This document shows, one piece after another, positions 51,943 to 63,439 of a stretch of DNA of 64,000 nt. Where the stretch lies: assembly GCF_020882245.1 (NCBI RefSeq), contig NC_083598.1, forward strand, positions 81,101,714 to 81,165,713, read 5' to 3'. The DNA comes from Rhopalosiphum padi. Its lineage: Eukaryota; Arthropoda; Insecta; Hemiptera; Aphididae. Within the stretch, counting starts at the first letter, position 1. Each line of letters starts with the position of its first letter. The notes below the pieces were generated by a model that made no database searches, was not told where the DNA came from, and saw nothing but the letters and a program-made list of their open reading frames with translations. Position numbers and translations under genes: made by a program.

Positions 51943-53004
51943 CATGTTTTGTTTCTTATAGAGCGGAAAAATATAAACATCTTTTTTGTAATTTTATCCT
52001 TTATTTTCGAATATCATAATTTTTATAAATTAAAATACACTAAATATTTAGAAAATTTAAGACATTTGTATTCGTTTTTATTTCTTTGTCCTTAAAAAAG
52101 GCAGACACTTCCGAGTATCAAGTAATGTAACATAAATATGAATAAACAATATATTTTATCTACAAAATAAGAATATTTTTATATAATATATTATAATCGA
52201 GTAAAAGAACGTTCGACTTTGCGAATTAATTATCACGTACTCGCACGAGAACACGAAATCGTAGCAAAAAGACATGATTCAAATTTCAAAGGGTAATAAC
52301 TACTAAGTACTAGTTACCTATTATAAAATAAAATATGAGGTAGTTACAGTCTACCCCCTCCCCCAAATTGTCCTTGTAATGTCTATGAACCTTACATAGG
52401 TCCATACGCGTACCTTACTGCAAAAACCGGCCGGTAAAATGTTTTGTCGAGAGATACGTCAGCACTGGGAATTATTGATTTTTCCGTGACAATGTATTAA
52501 ATATTCTCCGTCTATTATAGGTATATAATATGATACGTACAGTCGTATATTATAGGTAGGTACATACTACATACGTAAATTGCAATAACGACATCGCAGA
52601 TAATATTATCCGTATCGCCTTTTTCAGATCATGTCTATATTGACTCAGATCATCGCTGTTCTCACGAAGTTAGTTTTTCGGTACACCAGTAAAACTGATA
52701 ACCGCTTCGGTTTTCCATCATCATAATATACCAGCAAGATACCTTTTTAAGTACCTACCTACCGGACTTACGACGCATCAGGTCAACTCGTAATACATTA
52801 ATGTATTTATAAAAACACCGTTTTACTCTACAGTAAGTACACATAAAATAATGATCATTGATTAATAATACAAGTGGTCGTTTGAGCGAGTGTAATTTTT
52901 ATCAAAAAAATAAAAAATTAATATCTACAAATTCATTTGGGGGATTATTGTAAATTTGTATTTTATACATTCTAGGGGAGTGAGATTATTTTTGATTATT
53001 TAAA
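51943..53004. other. Intergenic, no gene seen
   Basis: AT-rich with a few GC-richer patches. No open frame, recognised repeat end or RNA gene could be supported. Confidence 0.4.
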
Positions 53005-53172
53005 CATTGGCGTGTTTACAGGGTAGGCTGACTAGGCCCGGGCTTACCCAATTTTTATTTGACTGTTTGGTTCCATGTGATAGGAAAAATCTTTCCTAAT
53101 GGTTATAAATACACTTACAACCTACAGTTCAAAACTGGCCTACCCAATTATTTTATACTGGACACGCCACTA
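53005..53172. mobile_element. hAT-type MITE, 168 bp
   Basis: Left end CATTGGCGTGTTTACAGGG and inverted right end TAGTGGCGTGTCCAG share GGCGTGT. Both sub-ends carry GGGTAGGC. Flanks TATTTAAA (52997-53004) and TTTTTAAA (53173-53180) match at seven of eight. The terminal CAG/CTG is worn. Confidence 0.55.
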
Positions 53173-53586
53173 TTTTTAAATTAATTTTTTATATTTTTTG
53201 ACTTTATATTAATATATGTTTATATACCTATTATATTATAGTATTATACATATAATATTACTATAACGATGCTTTTTTAAAATTAGAGTTCGTATTCATT
53301 ATTATTTATTGTCAATTAAGTATATACAAAAAAATAATTGATTTTCCAATTAACGATGTACATTACTACACGATACTACATAATCAATTTACCTTTTCAT
53401 ACTTATTCATCCAAACACTCCAAACCGTATTTTGATGGAATAAACAATCACTCAAACGGTATATAAGTATTCGCTCAAATAGTCTGCGCTCAATAATATA
53501 TCTTTATTATTTATAATGAACTAGTGGAGGTCAAAGTTTAGATTTAACGGACTTTGAGTACCTATATACCTATCACCGAGCTCGGC

Positions 53587-56500
53587 ATGGAGGCGGTGGA
53601 TGTGGCATCCGAGTCTTCCGAGGCCGCAGCTCACCGGCCACCGACCGTCAGTCTGGACTTCAACGAAGCTATGGCCGACTTCAAGACGATGTTTCCAACG
53701 CTCGACGACGAAGTAATTGAGGCCGTGTTGCGATGCAACAAGGGCAGTGTTGATCGGACTGTCGACCAACTGTTGACGATGAGTTGTGAGTGTCGGGCAG
53801 CCGACCTGCTTAACGGGCCGGGCAGCAACGACCTCGATGATGCTCTGCCCATGCAATCCGCGTTTTTCGACCCAATGTGAGAAGATATTCGTTATATCTA
53901 TTGATGCAATCGCCGCCTAGATCTGTTCAACTATACAAGGCCTGATTTAAAGAAATGGAAACCTGATATTCTATTCACTCTGGGGTCGTTTTTGATTAAA
54001 AAGCTAAATAACAATTTTTAAAAACCAGCAACATTAAAAAAAATTTACAATAATACATTTAAGGTACCTAAACTTAGCTGACTACCTACAAATATATTTT
54101 AAATCCGTAAATCTAGAAAAAATTTTTAAAAAATGATTACAATTACAAATTCAACAATAATATAGGTATATTTTTATACAGATTAAACGTTAATTTTTTT
54201 TAATATCAAAATTTAAATGCCCACAATAATCACAAAGAGTCCTACAGTTTATTTTATGTTAAAAAAGACTCCATCCGAGTTTTTATATGCATTCAAATAC
54301 AGAAAACAAAACCTAACCTAACAGGAACTAAGGAGTCCTGTATAAAATAAAATATTATTATCCGACATAATACAATTATTGTCTTTTTATATTAATAAAT
54401 TAATTATAGCCATAAGCGCAATTTTAGAGAGTTTGGGGGCTAAGCCGTAGCCCCTCAGTCGTAGCCCCCTCAAAATGGTTTATATATATCCAATATCCCC
54501 TCCCACTTTTATATATCTCAGGGAGAATACACACAATACATACATGCAAATTATAATAGCCCCCGCAAATGTAAAACTCAAATTTCGCCTATGATGATTA
54601 TAGCCAGATCTCTGAATCTGTTTTGGATCAAAGTCGATCTGAATATCTGATGTATCTATATGGCTACATCAATATATTTTGATCTTCCTTGTACAATAAC
54701 GTGTACAAGGTCAGGGCCGTATTTAGCTTTTCTGTGACCCCTTTTTGGGTCCCTTAAAAATAGGCTTAGAGCCGAGCCCTGGACATTTGACCAAAGAAAA
54801 CTGTCCTAAATACGGTCCTGTACTACTGTACAAGGTACATACAAATATAGTAATTATACACGAATTCATATATTATAATATTATTAAATATTTTACACAT
54901 ACAACAGTATTTTTTATATAATGATTTGGATTTTAATCAGAAAGAACAAAAATTAAAAACGAATGTATAGGGAGAGTGTGTGGTAAATTACACCTATAAT
55001 ACCCTAGAAACGCCAATAGGATAACTACTACTAATAAAAAAAAATAATACTATAGTATTAATCATGCATGCCATTAACAAGTTTTTGTATTAGTATATAC
55101 TATATAGCTGATATAGTACGTTATGGACCCTGTTCTCATGCACGAAATACAAAGCCGTAAATCAGTGCCTGCAGGTTCAACGATTGATGGACCGGTGCGA
55201 TTTTCTCTCTCTTTTTCTATATGTCAATGTTTGTCTCCACTTTTCAGGTTGCCCGACGTGCTACACAACCTCGGCAAGAAGACTGCCCGAAATATTGGCG
55301 GTTCTTCATTAAGCCGTTGGAACCCGCCGATGCTCGGGCCCTTGCCCACCGACTTTCTCAGGATCACGAACAACGGCAGTAGCACATCACAAGTAAACGT
55401 ATATTTCTTCGCCACCAGATCCTGTATGGACCGTAGTCCGTAAGTCAGTCACACTGACACCCGCGGGCGTATTTAGGATTTTTTCTTGGGTGGGTCGGGG
55501 GTTTCTATTATCTATATTTATGTAGACCTTGCCGACGTGTCATAATATTCTATGTTTGTGCTTAGGTACCTATATAGTATATACAATAATAAAGTATTTT
55601 GTACTTACTTTTTATATTATATCATCGTCATGCTTATTTTCTCAGAATCAACATGAGGGATGAGGCGTTACAGTTTTTATTATACAGGAAATACGGAATT
55701 GGTTTTCGATAAAAATGTATTATCAATTATCATTATATAACTGCTCGAAATTCAAAAAGGTTCTTATGCATACAAATTGCTAATATTATTAACTATTATT
55801 AATTTTAAAATCTTATAAGTAGCTGTGATTTTCCACCAAAAATATGAACATAATTGGCATTTACCTACTTTAAAACGAACTCAACATATTGTTGCGAATC
55901 GTTTGACGGAAAACTTAATAATTCAGAATTGTATTCCGTCTGACCAAATAAATTTTCATCATTTGAAAAAAAAAGATCTACCTAATGTAAAACATACCTA
56001 TCCAAGACAAAATAGTACATCCAAGGTGAAAAAATCGCTTGAGAGGAAAGAATTAGGTAGTCAGTGAAAAAAATGTTAAGTTTACAACTCTTAACTAAAT
56101 ATCATATATTGGAAATTAATAAGTATTTTTAACATTCATTATTATTATTTATTTTAATTAATTTAACCTATTTTATGGTATTGTGTCTTATACAATTATT
56201 ATGTACTTATTTTATTATAAATTATAATTAGTATTGATAAATATGTATACCTATAGGTACTAACGCGTACCTTATTCACTTGTATCATATATTAGTGTAT
56301 ACTGTATTCGTATACCGTCCAGAAGCCGAGAACCGGATGAAGAAATAGAATAAATACGTATAATACTATTCTATAGCTATCACCTATCCCCGTGCACTTC
56401 GTTGCAAAATATATCCTAATTGATTGTCAAATGCATAACGCATGTGGATTTTTGGTATACTGATTTAGTGTAGATATATTTCCAAAAAATCAATTTTACA

Positions 56501-59500
56501 TAGCTATCCCGCCTAGCGTTTCTTTTTTGTTACCATTTAACAGCAGCATTTTTTTTTAGAAATTATTTTAATATATTTGTTGTTGTTGTTGTTGTTGTTA
56601 AATGGCCCAAATTTTATATTATTATCATTTTGAACCAAAAATCTACTACTACTAACGTTTTAATAGTAAGAAACTGGATCAAAAATAATGAAAAAGTTAT
56701 GTACTTACTGTGTAATTATAATACATCAAAATATCAAATATTATATATTTACTAACTATACTAATTTCTAATAATAACTAATAATTGGTAACACGTATTT
56801 GCTAATTATTTAAAAAATTAATAACTTGATCTTTTATTAACTTATAGAATCAGAAATTAGCTTAAAACTTGCACCGCGGTATAATCTTTCAATTAAAAAA
56901 AAAAATCAAGATAATCGGATGATTGATGAGTAGTTTCAGTAGTTTCAGATAACACGTGTAGTGTGTACCTAACAAAGATTTTCATTTTCACATTTATAGA
57001 TAGATATGAATTAACCAAGAACCAATTCTGTAATTTGGAACTAACTTGTAGGCGTCCTTTAATATAATTTTCTTATGAATATTATTGTTCATCATCAAAT
57101 CATTTATTCGCCAGCCGGGTCAGTTATTATATATTGAGGACATTTAGCTATGAACAAATATTTTCTTAAATGCAAAATAAAATTATAAAATTAATATATA
57201 ATATTAATAAAATTGATCAAGTTCAAGTGGTGGTAAATCCCCTTTATATAATATATTCTCTCACCCGTATAAATATAGAATTGGCACTGACAGTTTATTT
57301 TAATTACAGATTTCAGAGAGCGAACTCAACGACGAGCAAATAGCGATTCTGTTGCAAAACGAAGAATTCCTAGTGCAACTGCGTAAAAACGAACAATTTC
57401 TCTCCACTTTGGATAAAGGCATGTAAAGTATTTATACATTATAGACTAGGTATAGTCTATAGACCATACTGATTATAAATGTATATACATACCTATAGGT
57501 ATATACCACAGTTTTCAATATTGTGATTTTGTGTTATTGTTTAATATAGATATACATACCTATTATTATGGAATTGTCAGGGCCGGCGCTAGCAAATATT
57601 GATGGGTGGGAGATATAAATATATATAATTTGCCGACTACATTTTAAAATTTAAAACTAAATTCGTAAGTGTTGTCTCTACTCTCTATCGACCATCTCAC
57701 ACATAAGTAACATGGGAAATTTTGCATTCAAAATAATTCAATAATCAGAATAATCCATTTAATAATGTTAATTTAAAATTAGAGTAAATTTATAAATTGT
57801 AAAATTTAAAAATAAAACTATTATCCGGGCAAATTGGAAAGTTTTATTGATATTTTAAAATTATAAACTTCTTGTAGATTTTCAAATTAACATAACTTGC
57901 TTCATGTTTAAAATATCAATAAAACACTCCAAAATGCTCTTGTATTTATTAAAAGCGTGATCTGCAGGATTAATCTCTTTTTTAATTCTATCTTCTCTCT
58001 ATTGATTTATCTTATTTCTGTTACGCAAAGCGTTACCACAAATATTTATTATATTATTTTTACACAATTATTATACTAAAAAATTGTAAATATTATTTTG
58101 CATTATATTTCATACGTGTTGACTGTTTAGTGTTGTTTCGTTAGAAACTTCATTATAAATTTTATTGATCAGCCATAGCCTAGACGTATAGCCGTATAGG
58201 TATTTTATGTAAAAAACTAGGCTATTTGCCTATTTGAATACCGGCCAATTTTTCCGTCAAAAACTACCCATTTAACTTCAATCAGTTCGATCATTATATT
58301 GAAGCGATAAGACTTCTGAAAATGTATAATGGATTCAACATAAAGTCTATATTTGAGATCAATCAGAGTAATCGGACTACATTTTTTAATTTTGACCTTA
58401 AAATTCCACAAATTTAATTTAGATAAATTGTTTGAAAAATATTGTTTAACAAATATTATTAAAATAAAACTGGAAAAGTGGCCCGACCGATCTCAAGTAT
58501 ACTTAACGCTGAATTCAAATTAATTTTCAGAAGTGTAAAAAAAAAAACGATACAACGATCGGACTGATTGATGAAAAATTAGTAGTTTTTAACGGAAAAA
58601 ATTATACGAATCCTCATTCCTGAACAGTATAGTTGTTTTAACCGATTTCTCATTTGTGCGTGTACGTGTGAGAGTCACCTTCGCTGGTTTTTCTAAGAAT
58701 AAGTTACGCGCTCTTCAATAATGCGATATCCAAACATACAAAATACCCCTAACGCCCCCCCACTAAATTCGGCCCTGGGAATTGTTTGGTCGTAATGTGG
58801 CATAGCCAAAGGGGGTGGAATTTCGATTACGATTACTACGTAAAACTTATTATGATTGTTTATTTACATTAGAATTTTGAATAGTATCTTACATTTATTT
58901 ATTTTATAAAAGTTACTGCAAAATTCTAAAGTCGTATACACCCAGTACCTATTAGTAGTATTACCCACCATGACATCATACTAAATCGTATGAAGGATTC
59001 GGATTCCCCACGGTACTTTGTAGCAAATTATCAGTGCTATTCAGTCCTATCCAAAAAAAAATCCTGGCTATGCCACTGGAATTGTAGTCAAATCCTTTTA
59101 TTGCTATAACAATGTCAATATGTCATAATAATATAATATCTTATTATATAAATATTGTTTTGAACCAACTAGGTTTATGACATTTTTATCGTTGTTTAAA
59201 TTTTAGTGGATTTGACTTAGTCATGATACTGTGTTTGTGTTTCAATAGACAGTCCTATGGAAGAACAAAGGTTCTTCATCCCAAATCATACACCAGGTGA
59301 TGAGGACGCCGCATTTAAAGAAAGGCTGAAAAATATGGGAAAAGGTATAAAAATAATGATAAATTTGGAATCAGAATAATTTTTTGTCAAAATGTTTTAG
59401 TAATAATTTAGATATTATAAGTTATATCTTATGAAATATGCATAGAACTTATATGAGCTTGACTAAGCATAACCTAATGATATCGTTGAAAATATTCTAT

Positions 59501-59636
59501 AGCTTCCAGAAAGAAATTTATCCAAATTGCACGAGTATTCACAGGAAAAAAAAAGAAGAGCACAGCACGCAATATATTGAATCAAGGAGACACTCACACA
59601 AAAGACAATTTATTTCTACATGAAGAAGAACACTGA
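53587..59636 (+). CDS. CUEDC1: CUE domain-containing protein 1
   Basis: Ubiquitin-binding CUE-domain protein whose precise cellular role is not settled. Exons: 53587-53876, 55248-55392, 57310-57418, 59249-59344, 59503-59636. Total 257 residues, phases consistent. The CUE domain is at residues about 23-66 (LDFNEAMADFKTMFPTLDDE, with the MFP and dileucine VDQLL motifs). A second conserved block reads SRWNPPMLGPLPTDFLRI, then DEQIAILLQNEEFLVQLRKN (coiled), FKERLKNMGK and the basic ASRKKFIQIARVF. These are the blocks, in order, of vertebrate CUEDC1, with shorter spacers. The third intron starts GC at 57419, not GT, and only this donor keeps the frame. Start chosen at the first ATG before the CUE domain. 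Introns 2 and 3 hold transposons. Confidence 0.93.
54411..54596. mobile_element. hAT-type MITE, 186 bp, perfect 8-bp duplication
   Basis: Left end CATAAGCGCAATTTTAGAG and inverted right end CATCATAGGCGAAATTTGAG. GGGGGCTA blocks lie inside both ends. Identical 8-mers ATTATAGC at 54403-54410 and 54597-54604. It lies in intron 1 of CUEDC1. Confidence 0.65.
54712..54828. mobile_element. Very short hAT-type MITE, 117 bp
   Basis: Left end CAGGGCCGTATTTAG. The right end inverted is CAGTAGTACAGGACCGTATT, where the CAGGACCGTATTTAG match starts eight bases in. Identical 8-mers TACAAGGT flank it at 54704-54711 and 54829-54836. It lies in intron 1 of CUEDC1. Confidence 0.6.
56577..56599. repeat. (TTG)n microsatellite
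   Basis: Seven to eight TTG units, in intron 2 of CUEDC1. Confidence 0.85.
57578..58777. mobile_element. hAT-type non-autonomous element, 1200 bp, perfect 8-bp duplication
   Basis: Left end CAGGGCCGGCGCTAGC and inverted right end CAGGGCCGAATTTAGT, identical over the first eight bases. Flanked by GGAATTGT at 57570-57577 and 58778-58785. The interior is AT-rich; the only frame (58217-58411, minus) has no transposase features. It sits in intron 3 of CUEDC1, directly beside a second element. Confidence 0.8.
58786..59078. mobile_element. Second hAT-type MITE adjoining the 1200-bp element
   Basis: GTGGCATAGCCA at 58797-58808 and its perfect inverse TGGCTATGCCAC at 59065-59076. The right end extends to the usual CAGTGGCATAGCCAGGATTT form, whereas the left terminal CAG is worn. 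The 8-mer after it, GAATTGTA (59079-59086), nearly repeats GAATTGTT (58779-58786), so its own duplication probably overlaps that of the neighbouring element. Confidence 0.6.
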
Positions 59637-59759
59637 ATCAAATATTTTACTTATTGTTATTGTTTAAAAAATAACCTGTTCTTTTTATATTTAATTCTGT
59701 TATTGTTATTATCATTTAGAATAATTTAATAGAAAGTGTTAAATAATATAGATTAGAAA

Positions 59760-59790
59760 GAGTAAAATAATAAATAATAATTTATTTAAA
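59760..59790. terminator. Overlapping poly(A) signals of convergent genes
   Basis: AATAAATAATAA on the plus strand (CUEDC1 side) and TTTATT at about 59780-59786, which is AATAAA on the minus strand (FRA10AC1 side), lie within about 30 bases. The two stop codons are only 150 bases apart. Confidence 0.5.
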
Positions 59791-60717
59791 ATAGCAACTG
59801 TTCTAAATAATCTTCAAAGTCATCTTCTCTTGGTTTTTCATCTTCTATTTGCAGTTGCTCACTCCAAACATTATCTTCAATTGCTAGTTTAGAAGTTACT
59901 GGTGCCTCACTCTGAACACTAGTAGTTGGCTGATTATCAGATTTTTCTCGTTCTTTGTTGGAATGTCTTGATTTGTCTTTTTTAGGTTTGGAAGCTTGGC
60001 GCTTGATTTCTTTCTTTTTGTGTTTATAATTTAATTTATTGGAGCAATCCATACATAACCCTGAATAAATTTTAAATTAAATAAAAACAATGATACAAAT
60101 AGCATATAATTATAAGTTATAAGTAAAACATACTGAGTTTAACTAGAGTGTTTTTCTTTTGGTAGTGTTCCATGTAACTAAAATTTACCTCCCATGTCCG
60201 TAGGTGTGTTGTTTCATCACAAATTTTATTGCCACAAATGAACTGACCTTTACCACTAACTAATTCACCTTCAGTTTGCCAACGCATAGCTACCTACATC
60301 ATATATAATATTAGATAAACATAAAAATAATTATTTATAATGTCTTAATAGGCGTATAATGACTCTAATTTACTTTAAATAGATAACTAACCTGGGATTT
60401 TTTATATAAGCTCAAGTCACAAATGCAGTATTCTTTGAATAACTTATCATAATACTTCCTAGCCAATTTCTGTTCCCAAGTAAAAACTTCGTCATCTTCA
60501 TCCCATACAAACTTGTGGTTCTCCTGTATAACATCAATATCGCGTTTTTCACGTCTAAAACAAAGTAACTAAAATAAATAGATCCATACTCCAATTTTTT
60601 AACTCAAGAATCAACATACTTTTTTAAATCAATGGATTTACAGTACTCCAGATATTTGTCCAATAATTCCTTGTGCAATTCATATGGCTGTAGAGCAATT
60701 AATTTTTTTCTATCCAT
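59786..60717 (-). CDS. FRA10AC1: FRA10AC1 homologue
   Basis: Conserved nuclear protein, reported in spliceosome-related preparations; its exact job is not settled. Minus-strand exons: 60717-60620, 60554-60392, 60293-60134, 60060-59786. They total 696 nt, 231 residues, phases consistent. It starts MDRKKLIALQPYELHKELL. The conserved core reads TWEQKLARKYYDKLFKEYCI, then WQTEGELVSGKGQFICGNKI and LVKLRLCMDCSNKLNYKHKK. Cys107, Cys112, Cys143 and Cys146 form a probable zinc ribbon (CxxxxC, CxxC). The end is a Lys-rich then acidic low-complexity tail (FEDYLEQLLF). It is shorter than the vertebrate protein (about 315), mostly in the tail. It converges on CUEDC1. Confidence 0.93.
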
Positions 60718-62972
60718 ATTGCATTAGTGTTTAGTTCATATTTATAAGCATACAATTAAATGTCTTAACGTTCATATAACTGATTCAACAGATTTCAATT
60801 TAGTGATATTAAATCATATAAATAACTAGAAAATAGACTAAATTAGTTTAAATTGCAATAAGTAATAACTAATGACATAGCGTTGAAATACAATTTATAG
60901 CTATAATTCTACATTTTTTTGATCAATACAATTATAGAATTGAATAGATGTACAACAATAAAATAACTATAAAGTGTTAACTAGAAAAAATAAATAATTA
61001 TTAATTATTATTAAGAACACTATAGTCTATTACTATATTAGATAACAAAATATAACAATTCAAAATCTATTATCTATTTAGTATTTTGGCTCATATCATA
61101 TTATTATTTATTTTTTTACGAAGCAGGCTGCAGCAGATATTACCTAGACACAGTAGGAGCAGACTTGTCACAATTTGCGCAGGCGCACATTTTTATCATG
61201 TTGTTGCTGAACACCCGTGATAACAATACGCGCCAAATATTTTTGGGTTTGAAACACGAATTAAGATAATATACTTGTTACTTTTTAAGTATATCTTAAT
61301 TCATAGTGACTAAAACACAACATTTACTCTAAAAATTTGTGTTTTTTCTATTTCAGAATTCTTATTGCTCCAATATATTAATACAACATTGGAATAGAAT
61401 AAGTTGAAATTGCTACTATGTTGCACATATTTATATAAATTAAAAAAAGTAATTTTTCCCAATTCCCACGTTACTCGTGCAAGTATTGTATCCGCGTTAC
61501 AAACATGAAAATTCAAATTTGAGTTTAGCAGAACTTTTTTTGTGATGTTGCTTTATTACCTTATTAGTTTGAATAGTAGAATGAATAATGAATTGATCTT
61601 TTATCAAACATAAAGATGAGAATACTATCTGTGCTAAGTGTAACATTAATTTGATATATATCTATAATAATTATTTTTTCAGATTTTGGTAATTTATGCT
61701 GATCATTAGAATAATTAAAAAAATTATTAAATTCAATATTCAAAGAGAAGTTTAACTATATATGTTCTACAGAAATACAATAAGGCACAAGAATATCAAA
61801 TACTTATCTCAAATCCACAAATATTAAGTAACCTAATCATATTCTTTTGTGGATTAAAAATTATGGTTTTTAGAAAATATTTGAATCTTTATTTCTGTTT
61901 TTCCATCAATTTTGCAAATTGTCATTTGTACACTTACACTCTTTAGCTACCTACTCATTTGTAAAATGTACCAATTTACTATTGTAATTTTAAGAGGAAC
62001 TTTTTTTGGTGAACATTGAACCAGGTTTGTGATCTATTGTTTAAAAATAATTTTTAATTTTTTTTAGTATTTAGTATGTTGGATTGTTATATGTTGTATA
62101 AAATACAAAAAATTTACATTTAAAATCAAAAGTATTGGTAACTATTGTACTTCTATACTTTAAAAAAAAAAATGTTTTTGTACTAATACAGTAATACTGT
62201 TTCATCAATGATTATCGGTATATTTTTAATTTTGTGAAGTGATACCATTGTTTTATTATTGTGTTATAAATATAATAACTTTACTAAGATAATAAGATAA
62301 TAATTTTAACTTTATTTAATATTATTTTCATTAATCAAAATTATTAGCTTTAGATTTTTTTTTTATTCAAGTTTAATAATAATTTTGGAATTGTTACATA
62401 GCACATTATTTCCCATCCACCATTCAATTGTTAAACAGAAATTGAAATTTTACAGTTTTCTCTATTAAAACAAACTACACATTATATCTTTTGGTACATA
62501 TTCTATTTGTCAATGTTATTGATACAAATACAGAAATATTGGTACTAAAAGTAATGTTAAACTAAGACTAGAAAATTCTTGATACAATATTTAACCATCT
62601 ATTAAAACTAAGCAAACAATCTAAAAATTTTAAATTCTTATACTTAATGCTTTAACAATTTATATAAAAAAGTAGTCTATTTATTGTCATAAATGCCATA
62701 CATATATACTTATTGAAATAAGAAATTTTGGTATAGTTATTAAGTGGTAAATAATCAATATTGTTCAAATCATTATAATGAGGTTATATAAGAGATGCAA
62801 ATTAGATATACAGTATATTTTTTGTTTAATCCTTCTAATTTAAAAATCTATTTTCGTTATAAAATTATGATATTTTGGCTTTATTTAATTTATTTATTTG
62901 TCATACTATTAAACAATATTTGTTTCAGAAAATGTATGGTAAAATTTGCATCTCTCAAAAATGTACTTATTA
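60718..62972. other. Region upstream of FRA10AC1
   Basis: AT-rich apart from a GC-richer patch at about 61120-61220 (CAGGCTGCAGCAG, TTTGCGCAGGCGCAC), a possible promoter for FRA10AC1. The frame 61310-61516 (minus) is not supported by composition or homology. No other gene seen. Confidence 0.4.
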
Positions 62973-63242
62973 TTAACACTTTGACTGCTGACGTCGACAA
63001 ATACTATGTGTTCTATGCGGCAAGCGTCGACAACCTGTATTACTTTTTGATCTCACCCAATAATACCAGCACACAACAAGCTATTTGTGCTTGTGCTACT
63101 GCACAGATAAACGGTTGAAATTGTTTAATTCGCAGTGGTTTGAGATTCCGGGTATTTTTTATATTTTTATTACTATTATTATAAAAAATGTTCCGTACAG
63201 GGGAATCGCTCAAGTCAAACCATGCCGCAGTGAAAGTGTTAA
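62973..63242. mobile_element. piggyBac-type MITE, 270 bp
   Basis: TTAA at 62973-62976 and 63239-63242 flank ends CACTTTGACTGC and, inverted, CACTTTCACTGC. TTAA duplication with these ends is characteristic of piggyBac-like elements. The plus frame 62795-63118 runs into this element and is not a gene. Confidence 0.65.
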
Positions 63243-63439
63243 GTAGTAATTTATAATCAAGGTCAGTTATTTAATAGTAGAATATTATTAACAAATTCAT
63301 AGTTGAAATAATAATAAAACAATATATAATTGTGTAAATATTAATTAGGTTCATTTAATTAAATGAAAAATGTTTCTAGTCCATAGAATTAAACATGAAA
63401 TATAATTTGTTTGTTATGGTCTTATTATTTTTTATTTCT
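63243..63439. other. 3' flank of aspartate aminotransferase
   Basis: AT-rich sequence between the piggyBac-type MITE and the aminotransferase stop codon; probably its 3' UTR. Nothing else seen. Confidence 0.4.

Noticed and set aside
55825..56067. 80-codon plus-strand frame in CUEDC1 intron 2
   Set aside because: No ATG at its start (begins GTG), no family recognised, and adding it would break the phase between exons 2 and 3.
62795..63118. 107-codon plus-strand frame with hydrophobic start
   Set aside because: Its second half falls inside the piggyBac-type MITE; the first half is AT-rich noise.
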